Below, piece after piece: positions 10,101 through 16,100 of a DNA stretch of 33,116 nt. A program made the translations under genes and the position numbers. The stretch spans positions 1 through 33,116 of the IMG/VR virus record IMGVR_UViG_3300018418_000064; one strand, written 5' to 3'. Within the stretch, counting starts at the first letter, position 1. Each line of letters opens with the position of its first letter. This DNA is from a virus. The notes below the pieces were generated by a model. That model worked only from the letters and a program-made list of their open reading frames with translations, did not search any database and was not told the origin of the DNA.

Positions 10101-11672
10101 ACCTGGTCTATAAGCACAAGCAAAGCCACCTTCTGGGAAGTCGAAGTTATCGATCTTCCAGTTTTGATATGCAAAACCTTGTACATAACAACCCGAACCG
10201 ACAAGGACTGCGTTATTATTTTCATAGCCGGGTAGTGCTTCGATCACCGTAGCATACTGACCCGCAGTAGCTGTCATTGCACAATCATCTGGAAGTGCAA
10301 TATTACCCTTAGTGTAATAAGTGCCCGGGCCTACCGTGATATGAATGGCGTTATTAATTGCGTTACGATCGTAAGAACCGCCGGCTTTTTCTAATGCGAG
10401 CTCAGAAGCACGCTCAAGCGTTCTGATTGGCTCAAGCAACGAGCCAGGATTCTCATCATTACCTTTCGCAGCATCAACATAAATCTTAAGGTCAGACTCT
10501 GTAGTCTTTGAAATCTCACTAAAGAACTGTGCATATGTAATCTTTTCGACTTCACCTGTCTTCTCGTTCTTAAGGGCAAACCAGCTGTTTTCATCAATGT
10601 GAGGCTCGAATTCTCGATCGATTTCCATGTCGAAATCGACGAGTTTAGATTGATCAATAACACCATTTTTAAATGTAGTGTTTTCAATTACACCATTGTC
10701 GAATGTAGAATTCTTTTGTGATAAACCATCAGCTGTTGAGCTGGTGATTGACATATTCGTTGCTACGACACCATCCATCGTGCCTGCAAAAGAAGAATCA
10801 ACAATCGTTGAATTTTGAATAATACTTTGGTCGACAGTAGTGTTGGTAAAGATATTATTATTACCAGTACCATCTGAGAAATCTGAATCAAGAATATCAG
10901 ATTGAGTAATAGTAACGTTATTTGCTGTTGAGTTTTCAATCGTCCCATCAGCAAACGATGAAGTAGTAATAGTAAGATCGTCACCCGTCGAAGATGTAAT
11001 AGCTCCGTTAGTGAATTCACTCTGATCGATTGTAGAGTTTGTGATTGCACCGGTGTCGAATGTAGAATTCGTAATGGTGACATTGTCAGCAGTCGAATCT
11101 GTAATTTCACCATTGGCAAAAGTAGAATTTGTTAAACGTACGTTTGTACCATCTACATCGGCCATTGTGCCGGAAGCAAAAGATGAATTAGTAATCGTTA
11201 CGTTATTGGCAGTAGAATCACCAATGGCACTATCGTCGATAGTTGAGTTAATAAGACGTACGTTGTCGCCGTCTACATTTTCCATTGATCCGTCGTTAAA
11301 CGTAGAATCAACAATGGCCGTATCTCTAATATCGCCATCTCGGAAAAGAGAATTATCAATGTCGAGATTTGTACCGGTTGAATTTCTGAGCGTGCCGTTA
11401 TTAAAATCAGTTCGGACAATATTAGAATCTTCCATGTCTGAATTATCGATTTTAACATTATCGATATTCAAATCATGGATAAAGGCGCCCGATATATCAC
11501 CACCAGTGATAGTGATTCTATTGAAAATTTCGTACATGAGAGCTTGAACAAGCTCTTTTCTCGTGATGTTCTTAGTACCGTCATCACCTTGTACTAGGTT
11601 TACGATAACGAATAAATCTTCGGTCCTAGTATTAGCGCCGGTTATCGACCCGAGTTCTGAAATCTTAGACAT
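1170..11672 (-). CDS. Giant modular tail surface protein (3500 aa)
   Basis: Uninterrupted 10.5 kb frame; ATG at 11670-11672 preceded by AAGGGTAAGGACTAA. Domains in order: a short N-terminal anchor (1-50); an Asn/Thr/Ser-rich pentapeptide-like ladder (about 53-345); a beta-helix-like region beginning KIYVDAAKGNDENPGS (about 396-750); eleven clear plus one degenerate copies of a helical repeat centred on YDxxKCxRDxGYxxDAxxxD; beta modules with TYDPxTGV and HTFVSA motifs inserted between some helical repeats; and a C-terminal domain ending in ELNNQYFARGLRINGRTGR and a basic, Ser-rich tail. Similar end domains and KCxRD repeats occur, from memory, in large structural proteins of T4-like cyanophages, so a tail or fibre location is inferred. 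It follows the S74 fibre gene, with late-promoter octamers in the 75-base gap. I see no catalytic motif. It could bind host surface polymers or be a very long side fibre. Confidence 0.9.
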   Translation of the reverse strand: MSKISELGSITGANTRTEDLFVIVNLVQGDDGTKNITRKELVQALMYEIFNRITITGGDISGAFIHDLNIDNVKIDNSDMEDSNIVRTDFNNGTLRNSTGTNLDIDNSLFRDGDIRDTAIVDSTFNDGSMENVDGDNVRLINSTIDDSAIGDSTANNVTITNSSFASGTMADVDGTNVRLTNSTFANGEITDSTADNVTITNSTFDTGAITNSTIDQSEFTNGAITSSTGDDLTITTSSFADGTIENSTANNVTITQSDILDSDFSDGTGNNNIFTNTTVDQSIIQNSTIVDSSFAGTMDGVVATNMSITSSTADGLSQKNSTFDNGVIENTTFKNGVIDQSKLVDFDMEIDREFEPHIDENSWFALKNEKTGEVEKITYAQFFSEISKTTESDLKIYVDAAKGNDENPGSLLEPIRTLERASELALEKAGGSYDRNAINNAIHITVGPGTYYTKGNIALPDDCAMTATAGQYATVIEALPGYENNNAVLVGSGCYVQGFAYQNWKIDNFDFPEGGFACAYRPGAKLLRSPYIRDSSQLSNFLREDVEPPLQPFNTKGNVLDLGREFILTAPITAGTFRKDDKVTFSSGATGFISWDDDDDDAAGLTKDQSTYRKIRVRNLKNNKGFAVGDLVKSESGGQGVVESIGIDDFPNPLVGRGGGCMLADRRVLDPDSLYTYVLCFGFTPRSQNGMGYVARDGAGVNGIGSLSIFVRVAFYALNGGQMTLNNSGTQFGDISMRAKGSTRIFAPKDVPSGSTIIGNTDFADVITQNEDLIIEDMVDYLTANTSSGGLGYTGYDAQKCERDSKIIIDGLAYDMTLDTNYWGRLAGITYRSPISSKVVGEQLDATLGANRYLQDRINDIFDGANTEIFERANTSWNELYNVVEYGEENMNPIIFADTRNSKRTSAREIIQDNRSFIQDELLDWIDNNDQFFAYDSVKCKRDTTDYILPAAKYDMLLDTNYNAVRAGGAYYMKSAEKVVGQQRNETIAAYRRLKEQTNELIDANSYIGTSRVDAAFDEVIAALDNRGVSFTPTNATYDPETGYSVITIAESEGFTPSAATYDPATGILVATIGPHQLTTDDHVWLKPEGMTFNCNAGSGVQNHAVPEAHHPYYNKPCPIISVTSNTITMNVGGGGPNGQQVHTFVSAVKNAITSGHGLGIGQKVLLKTGGLVFSCDRDNNVSRTGYPRATDPAANSPIEVIGANETKITVNVGKSFDTSAHTFIEAEDDSVITLGSPIAFSDDAGISADRRNARKQLQLNRNFLQDNVMGYIDDNYFLYDSAKCERDMLQYILPAIQRDIITGTNFNSKQTGIAYRAGTQGAETVVMDQLVETVGAINHLKGLSSGTISDQGAIDRSDEGFDQIVDILNNNQKSYTPTGATYDPTTGVMVLTLGAHDLQEGDTVVLADESITFTCALDGNTTQHSYPTTTKTKYTPTNATYDPTTGVFTATIGTHNLQVGDHIKIAPESIVFTCDMDGNATNHPTPESHHPFYKKPVALTAVTSTTITCNVGAAINGGGTHTFVSALADAIEGERQHPAYRTPITINSTTSTTITVNVGGYENGTAHTFVSANPDSVKSGTYISSYTPSTATYDPATGVFEATIGRHNLAEGDYVQFKPESIVFSCTLDGNSTNHAVPESHHPFYNAPVRITAVTSTSITMNVGASTGGAHTFVSADVGAIESDPTIWTDPSRILKYYTPSTATYNPVNGVSVITIPNHDIVVGDWIEFAPYSFTFTCAQDGNATEHSYPRRGDANFNAPMEVTNVAGDDITVNSGIGGGGAHTFVRCINQAVAKTTYNSHGQRAREQLQANRTFLQEEVMHYLDSQYFVFDGDKCSRDTGFILEAVRRDVATGSNYNAIYSGLAYRAGTASGNYVISDQLTQTAAAIGYIRDEVANRLDGTELAASNASFNEIIDILTNGTGAANAINYGTATAGADAGNAQLHLQANKTFLQEEVIAYITQNFPNLSYDAAKCRRDTGYLIDALSWDIAHRSNAGVVNFARLYFNEGVSVLPADQKIKTAEAWEHLANVVALIVRAQAVTPTTGNAEAQDTTNPDAGDINSIRTHDLIEVVSKVIREDTLDWLPTYIEPGYTTAATLDASNKIDGITESLQGGVIKYLREFHNGLPYNKDKCFRDVGLITDAVSKDIEYGGNASTIEAAKYYFTVDERLASSYEELRTRNVLSVPVTGQFSVLDDLAAVSGLREATNILPIEQRVPTKRAFEHLATVAQSVVQETPYATTYTTYSPTNATYDPATGVFTATIGAHSFQVGGKVWLKPNGFTFQCDMGSGPTNHTSPQAHHPYYDQAVTITAVTATEITMNVGDGGSGQAVHTFVSADADSISTGPYQNFDNTAADSTTAAAVRDLFNVISGVVDDNDLDNLTTTEVKPVADPNRTVARKQIQRNKEFIVDEVVAYLNDEFYTFDGDKCKRDVGLLVDAVKRDVLTGSNFNANFNGRAYRIGTVGADAVINEQLTETISAVEYAKLQASNAVTDDAANQRVNAAFDTIINIMGGTEDYANANTMSFGTDAVSAQRINARAQLQNNKVFLQKEMTAWIALNRPSLSYDVAKCERDVGYLVDSVSFDAQHGGNTASRNNAILYFENALSVLPENQREPTAAAFTHLASVAELIANGDPVSPTSGNGESQDTSAASAGNSISAVVEQLMLIVAEAIGENGIDGLPVIEEPTVSSYGTAFQGAYTALETTKPTIQNGVLGHLSTYFNTLSYDETKCRRDTGYIVDAVMHDIQYGGNAATVNAAYNYFQNGVNVGLPLNQRQPANKAFLHLGKVMNHITREMVVTPTVGNTRTQDFAEVAANPMTGMRVEDLVKIVANAVDDATPETTSIPAMVMPETDWILDVYKDSINLIENASENLADQVISFISTTYNGLSFPRGKCRRDVGYLIDAVSHDVQYGGNYATRIAAGIYFENGISVLPADTRTQTADIYNFLGARMSDVVQQIDVAAANTSYTDTRQVIAGTAATATEGASAQSLTGIIESVIRNDSLNGLPVLEEPDTSWIAADLIATAEMIEDNKQELAQDLIHFLHREFDVLDYNKDKCRRDTGYLLDAFSYDLNYGGNTASRWNADFYFWNEIYRIPEDQRVPTARSYQHLGRICKDIVLGRYPGQMVKSGTGTEVEANKVEDLANIFYLTQINNDTTYLPAIEEPDYTWIPDVVKDVSSILEFNKIDLAFDTVRFVNATYQYIDINLTRRDGLNLLKAIRQDFSTVNPAGPPLSDNYQNNGDRQRTRAYTAALFDFDGQHVFPVFNPTTTGLKYMGSVSNNTTALAEIQSRTGDLAVKKNHAYIVATDINNAMANTSGVFTGDVRGNYAGDVYYWNGATWINDGPNNVDLLNSFVQAWAKMRDYLVTLAPDNDHRDMVKALINWGLIDNVMRPETLVFGSLVESIAHQFNGASAGVNRNALPLNFRNLGLPISALASVLSEDGGRVRWSGADELNNQYFARGLRINGRTGRIEGRPFTSSVRKLARRASNSRASI
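4640..4940 (-). repeat. Solitary beta module between KCxRD copies 6 and 7
   Basis: About 100 residues running from SPTNATYDPATGVFTATIG through FTFQCDMGSG, NHTSPQAHHPYY and ITMNVG to HTFVSADADSI. It is the same module type as the cluster at 6290-8583 but sits alone, roughly 1.3 kb further along the coding strand. It enlarges the distance between helical repeats 6 and 7 (888 bases against about 420-490 elsewhere). This supports module insertion rather than an ancestral uniform array. Confidence 0.8.
6290..8583 (-). repeat. Cluster of beta modules, including truncated and nested copies
   Basis: Coding-strand order with approximate limits: a, an N-terminal fragment (8509-8583); b, complete (8213-8508); c, lacking its first strand (7964-8212); then helical repeat 3; d, N-terminal half (7372-7547); e, complete (7063-7371); f, C-terminal half (6940-7062); g, complete (6622-6915); h, complete but diverged (6290-6580). 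The complete module reads TYDPxTG, GDxVxxxPES, FTCxxDGN, NHxxPESHHPFY, TMNVG and HTFVSA. A beta-sandwich or Ig-like fold is likely. The function is unknown. Confidence 0.75.
10638..11516 (-). repeat. Pentapeptide-like ladder in the giant protein N-terminus
   Basis: About residues 53-345 of the giant protein are built from near-repeats of roughly 20 residues, such as STANNVTITNSSFASGTM and STADNVTITNSTFDTGAI. Bulky residues (Ile, Phe, Val, Leu) recur about every fifth position, with Asn, Thr, Ser and Asp between. This is the spacing expected of a right-handed quadrilateral beta-helix of the pentapeptide-repeat type. The match to A(D/N)LXX is loose, so the fold is inferred. It would make a stiff rod joining the anchor to the beta-helix domain. 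Confidence 0.7.
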
Positions 11673-11695
11673 TTAGTCCTTACCCTTTTTCTTTA

Positions 11696-11703
11696 TATTT
11701 ATT
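11696..11703 (-). promoter_or_regulatory. T4-type late promoter octamer AATAAATA
   Basis: The minus strand reads AATAAATA in the 75-base gap before the giant gene. T4 late promoters need only TATAAATA at -10, and NATAAATA is reported for T4-like cyanophages. Initiation a few bases downstream would leave a short leader still containing the AAGG ribosome site. The octamer also occurs by chance inside AT-rich genes here, so location is the main support. Confidence 0.5.
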
Positions 11704-11722
11704 AAGACGGACACATAAGGTA

Positions 11723-11730
11723 TATTTATC
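11723..11730 (-). promoter_or_regulatory. Second late-promoter-like octamer GATAAATA
   Basis: The minus strand reads GATAAATATA 27 bases upstream of the first octamer in the same gap. It may be a second start site for the giant gene or a chance match. The rest of the gap (11673-11747) shows no hairpin with a U-run, so no terminator is called. Confidence 0.35.
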
Positions 11731-11747
11731 TTGTCAAACCCGCATCA

Positions 11748-12914
11748 TCACCGAATTTTGTTTTTCAAATCATCAACATCTTGCTTTAATTCTTTGATGG
11801 CTTCAACGAGAAGGCCCATCATATTTTCGTATCGTAGGGCTTTATAATCTTCACCATCATCTTCAATATATTCGTAAACCACCTCTGGTAAAACTTTTTC
11901 TACGTCTTGAGCAACAAGGCCAGTTGCTCTCGAACCTGGCTTATTAATATATTCAAATGTGTAACCTGTTAATTCATTGACTTTATCGAGTGCACCTTCA
12001 ATTTTCTGAAGATCGGTTTTAAGACGAGAGTCAGAGGAACTGTGTTGAGATCTTACGTTACCAGTAGCATGCACATTTCCGTTAACTTGTACTGTACCAT
12101 TAAATATGTGTGTGCCTGTACCAAGAGCGCTAAGCTCTCCTCTTGTTTCCAAGGATTGTGTAAATTCACCTTCGCCAATAATACTAAGCTTACCGCCGGC
12201 GTAAACAGCGCCGTTCTCGCCCTGTATTTGGCCACCGCCGGTTGCAGTTAATAAGTAACCATCAACATCACCGCCTGCAAACGTAGCACCACTTGTAGAA
12301 CTACCAGCGTTATCAGTACCAGGCGCCCATTCTGTACCGTTCCATTTTAATACCTGACCTGTTGATGGTGATGTCGTCGATACATCGGGAATATCAGATA
12401 ATTCATCAATGCTCGTACCCGAAGTGAATGGATCACCATTTCCATCAAGGTATGTTGTCGCTTGAATTGTTGGAACGGTAAGAGTTCCTGCTGGCGTTAA
12501 TACAAATTTAAATGGATTTTCTGTACCGGTATTGATAATAAAATTACCGGACGTAGAATCTTGTAATCCAACGTCCCACGCGAGACTTCCAGTACTTGTA
12601 CGAATCCTTGCACCTTGAGCGCCATAAGTAAATGTTGCTACAACTTGTTGACCAGTCGTAACATTAATTGGAGAAGTAAAGTCAATGTCAGCGCCCGGTG
12701 TTGCAGAAGCAAATGCGTCTCCAGCAATTTGGTTTGTCGCTGTTACGTTAGTAGCCGTAAAGTCACCGACCAGAGTGGCGTCACCGGTTGTAGTATCACC
12801 GCCCGGTGAGGCTGTCATAGCATCAGACTGAAAAATGTCTACCATTTCATTGGTTTTATCAAACCAATTCTGGAACGTTACAGTTGTATCGATATTTGCT
12901 ATACTTTTAGCCAT
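11748..12914 (-). CDS. Tail fibre with C-terminal S74 intramolecular chaperone
   Basis: 388 residues. The C-terminal ~97 residues are a typical endosialidase-type chaperone domain (Peptidase S74): SDSRLK at 294-299, ATGLVAQDVEKVLPEVVYE at about 330-348, LRYENMMGLLVEAIKELKQ near the end, and a closing coiled coil. In this family the domain trimerises the fibre and then cuts itself off just before the Ser of the SDxRLK motif, so Ser294 is the likely self-cleavage residue. Upstream is a Gly/Thr/Ser-rich beta shaft, with a module LSDIPDVS...GQVLKWNGTEW (about residues 170-195) shared with the 403-residue protein. The N-terminus (about 1-40, VTFQNWFDKTNEMVDIF) is probably the anchor. The mature fibre would end near residue 293. 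It is likely a receptor-binding fibre, judged from family and position. Confidence 0.9.
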   Translation of the reverse strand: MAKSIANIDTTVTFQNWFDKTNEMVDIFQSDAMTASPGGDTTTGDATLVGDFTATNVTATNQIAGDAFASATPGADIDFTSPINVTTGQQVVATFTYGAQGARIRTSTGSLAWDVGLQDSTSGNFIINTGTENPFKFVLTPAGTLTVPTIQATTYLDGNGDPFTSGTSIDELSDIPDVSTTSPSTGQVLKWNGTEWAPGTDNAGSSTSGATFAGGDVDGYLLTATGGGQIQGENGAVYAGGKLSIIGEGEFTQSLETRGELSALGTGTHIFNGTVQVNGNVHATGNVRSQHSSSDSRLKTDLQKIEGALDKVNELTGYTFEYINKPGSRATGLVAQDVEKVLPEVVYEYIEDDGEDYKALRYENMMGLLVEAIKELKQDVDDLKNKIR

Positions 12915-12916
12915 TT

Positions 12917-13099
12917 CTATCTATCTTCTAATTTGTCCATTCGTTGACAAATAGAAACAAGACACTCTCGTATTTCAACAATGTCTTTTTCCATTTGAGT
13001 TACTTTACGGTAGTAAGTTCTTTCTCTTTTGTATTTATTCAAAGCTTGAGCATCCACACTCAAAACTGCCTTAGTCTCAGGATCGCGGTGGTTTTGCAT
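12917..13099 (-). CDS. Small coiled-coil protein of unknown function (60 aa)
   Basis: 60 residues, strongly charged. The second half (about residues 30-60, VTQMEKDIVEIRECLVSICQ) has a hydrophobic heptad pattern typical of a short coiled coil, with two Cys four residues apart. The ATG at 13097-13099 has AAGGGAAT upstream, overlapping the end of the 1861-residue gene region, and the stop lies two bases before the S74 fibre start. This tight fit and a good ribosome site support a real gene. It could be a small fibre chaperone or virion adaptor. Position is the only clue. Confidence 0.7.
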   Translation of the reverse strand: MQNHRDPETKAVLSVDAQALNKYKRERTYYRKVTQMEKDIVEIRECLVSICQRMDKLEDR

Positions 13100-13114
13100 G
13101 ATGTTATTCCCTTA

Positions 13115-16100
13115 TTAGGTTACAGCAATTGCTCTATAATCTTTTAACGTTGGAGCATTGTGTACCGTGTCTGATTCAAGCACGATTTTAATTGCAAATC
13201 TTCTAAATGATTGGAAGGTTGGATCAGTACCGACACCACCCGTATCTACCTGGTATGTATAAACACCTTGAGAATCTTTATTTGCATCTGCAATTCTATA
13301 TCCAAACTCGCGGTAATCATGAATGTTTGCTTGTGAAGAGAACATATCTACACCTTCAAACAATTCTAATTCAACCCAAGGAAGATCGGCAAATGCAGTA
13401 AAGTCAAATCCATTTTGTGCTTTGATAAAGAATCTAATATTAGAATTGGGCGGCCGATAACCCGAAGCTGCTACGTAAATATCTTCAGCATCAAGATCAA
13501 CGGCTAATTCAATCTTCTTAGAAATATAAGTCGATGTTGGATTATTAAATTGTTGTCCATCATTCAACTTATACTGATAAGCGAGAAGCTTCGATACTTC
13601 GAGGTCAACAAACGGCGTTGACGTAACGTTACTTCCATTTTCCATACGAATATTAAGATCAAATGCTTGTGCACCAGCCGGATCATTACTTCGGCTATAC
13701 AACACTGCACCAGCGAAGTTAAAGTGATTATTATCCTTAAACGATAATGGCATATTATACGTGCTGCTCAAGTTAGCAGGTGGTACAAATGTTCCATCCA
13801 CATCAAGTGTCGATGTTGAATCTGTCGCCTTCATAATCATTGGCTGGAAGTAACTCAAATTAATATTTTGCAGGGCTGTTACAGTGGCAGATTTTTCACT
13901 GTCTAGACCATAAATTGTACCTGCAACAAATACTCTATTCGAGTTTGCAGAGCTATCTTCTAAATACATTTGAGTAGGATCGTTAATGTCATACCAGCAA
14001 AGATTACCTTTTACAACCGGCGTACATGAATCACCTGCGCCAGGAAGAGCATTCTCTTTGTTCAGCAACATTTGAGTAGCAGACTGTACAGCCACTACTT
14101 CAAAAATATCTTTATTTCCGTTGGAGTCTTCAATCAATACAAAATCTCCGTCGAAGTATTTTGTATCGAGTGCTGTACCAGTTACTGTAGCACTACCGAC
14201 CGGAATACCAACGGTGTCAGTAGATGCTTTTTCTTGATAAATTTGCTCACCGGGCAGGAATCTTCCATTCCAGCTATCTACAATAAAGAATTCGTGATCA
14301 TTATTAGTGAGTGTAACTGTTCCGGAAGAAGTAGCAAAGTTGTGTCTACGTAAGACAAACTTCAGATCTTCATCCTGATATGATCGCCATGCACTATTAT
14401 TTGTTGAGCTAAATAGTACACCATCACCCCAGTCTTGTACAACGGCGGCACCTTGTGTAGGTCCTGGTGTCAAATCTGTTCCACCTATCTGAGAAATATA
14501 TGCAAGATAGTTGGGATCTTGAGCATCTGGTTTGATTGAAACTGCGTATTCAGCTTCTACATCGAGTCTTACCGGAGCTTCGAAAGTAAACGTCGTCGCT
14601 AAACTTGCGTCATCTGATACATTAACATCAGTAGCAAGCTTATGCACTCTACCGAATGGAATAACCTGGCCGGAAGGATAACCGTTAATTACTTCTCTCA
14701 ATTCAACCGTTACACCATTTGTATCTGACTTTCTCTTGAAGAACAAATCGACTTCTGAAATATAAACGCTGTTGCTGCCTTGGCCCATACCTTTCTTAAT
14801 GAAGAATGTTTGAGCAAGTGGGTCAGCAGCGGGAATTCTTCTTACGACTGTTCTAAACGAAGAAGAACTATTAATGTCGAAACTTGGTGCTCGAGTTGTT
14901 ACGCCAAGGGCACTCTTTTCAACTGAGAAGTTGTAAGCCCTATATGTAATATGCCCACGCGAGATTCCAGCAGATTCAATTTGACTATAAGTGTCAATGT
15001 CTGAAATTTCTAATACTCTGTCACCTACAAAGAATGTTTCTGATGGAAGTGCAAAGACTGCTCGAAGAACACCATTAGAGTCAGAAGAAACTGCATCACC
15101 TTTTTGTCCGGCTCTTTGTACATCATCTGCAGAGTTAACGTTTGTGCCCGGAATAATATGAGCATTGACGTCTTCGCCGTCGAAGAAGAAATAATGTCGT
15201 GCATTAGGACGGAGGCCCGTCATATAAATGCCAATATCTCTTCCTGCCATAAATGGCTCGAAGTTAAAGTTACGTACGAACTCACCAACTTGGAAGTTCT
15301 GCTGCATGTTTGAAGTATTGAGCTCAAGACTTCTTGTCGTTGTTTCGATTCGAGTTGTAAGTGTATTGCCACCTCTAAATCGATCCATGAATCCATCGCC
15401 AAGGAATGGGAACATATTAGGTGGTGCCCATCCATCTGCGTTACCGAACCAATTATTCTCTGCTTCTACAACTCTTTCTGTTGTAACGTCAGTCAATGGA
15501 ATAAACTCTTGTAGATTTTCTACAAAGTCTTGGAATGCAGACGTCATGTCGATATTAATTTCTGCGGGAGTAACTGTCGTATCATAAGCAGCATCATAGG
15601 GTGGAGATAATTCACCAATACCACGATAGCTATAAGCGTTACTTACACAATTACGGAATCCTGTTGCGTAATCTTGAGAAATTACATCAACATTACTATC
15701 CCGGCCAAGTGTTGCAACTTTTGCTTTATTGACCGCCGGGAAAATGCTTGCGCCAGATGCTGACTTATATTTCAAATCGAGCGGAATTGTTTTAACAGCA
15801 GGAGTCAATATCTTTTGATTAAATGGTACGGCTGCTTTAAACTCCGGATCTCTTACGTCTGCAACAGATAAATCATTAAAAGGATCTACAATAAATCCGT
15901 TCTTAAATCTGTCAAGTCCATCCTGATCTGGAATGAACATGTTTTGAGTATCTTGCTCGAGTTGATTCAAAGATATGTAGTACGCCATTCTATCGATTTG
16001 CGCACTCATTGCGTGCATATCTTTCATCGTGTAAACTTTTACACCTTTCGATCGAGTGTGTACAGCGTAAGCTTTTCTACCTGTTCTCGAAGCTTGTCTT

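Noticed and set aside
11041-11547. Plus-strand 168-residue frame (and the 145-residue one at 5182-5619)
   Set aside because: Both are antisense to repeat-rich parts of the giant gene, where repeats keep the opposite strand open; there is no matching protein family or ribosome site.
11673-11747. Terminator between the S74 fibre gene and the giant gene
   Set aside because: No GC-rich inverted repeat followed by a U-run is present on the coding strand; only AT-rich promoter-like sequence.
13032-13039. AATAAATA inside the 60-residue gene, and similar octamers inside gp8, the M15 gene and the giant gene
   Set aside because: They are inside coding sequence, mostly far from gene starts, and expected by chance in this AT-rich sequence. 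The one at 13032 is about 118 bases before the S74 gene, so a weak promoter is possible but unsupported.
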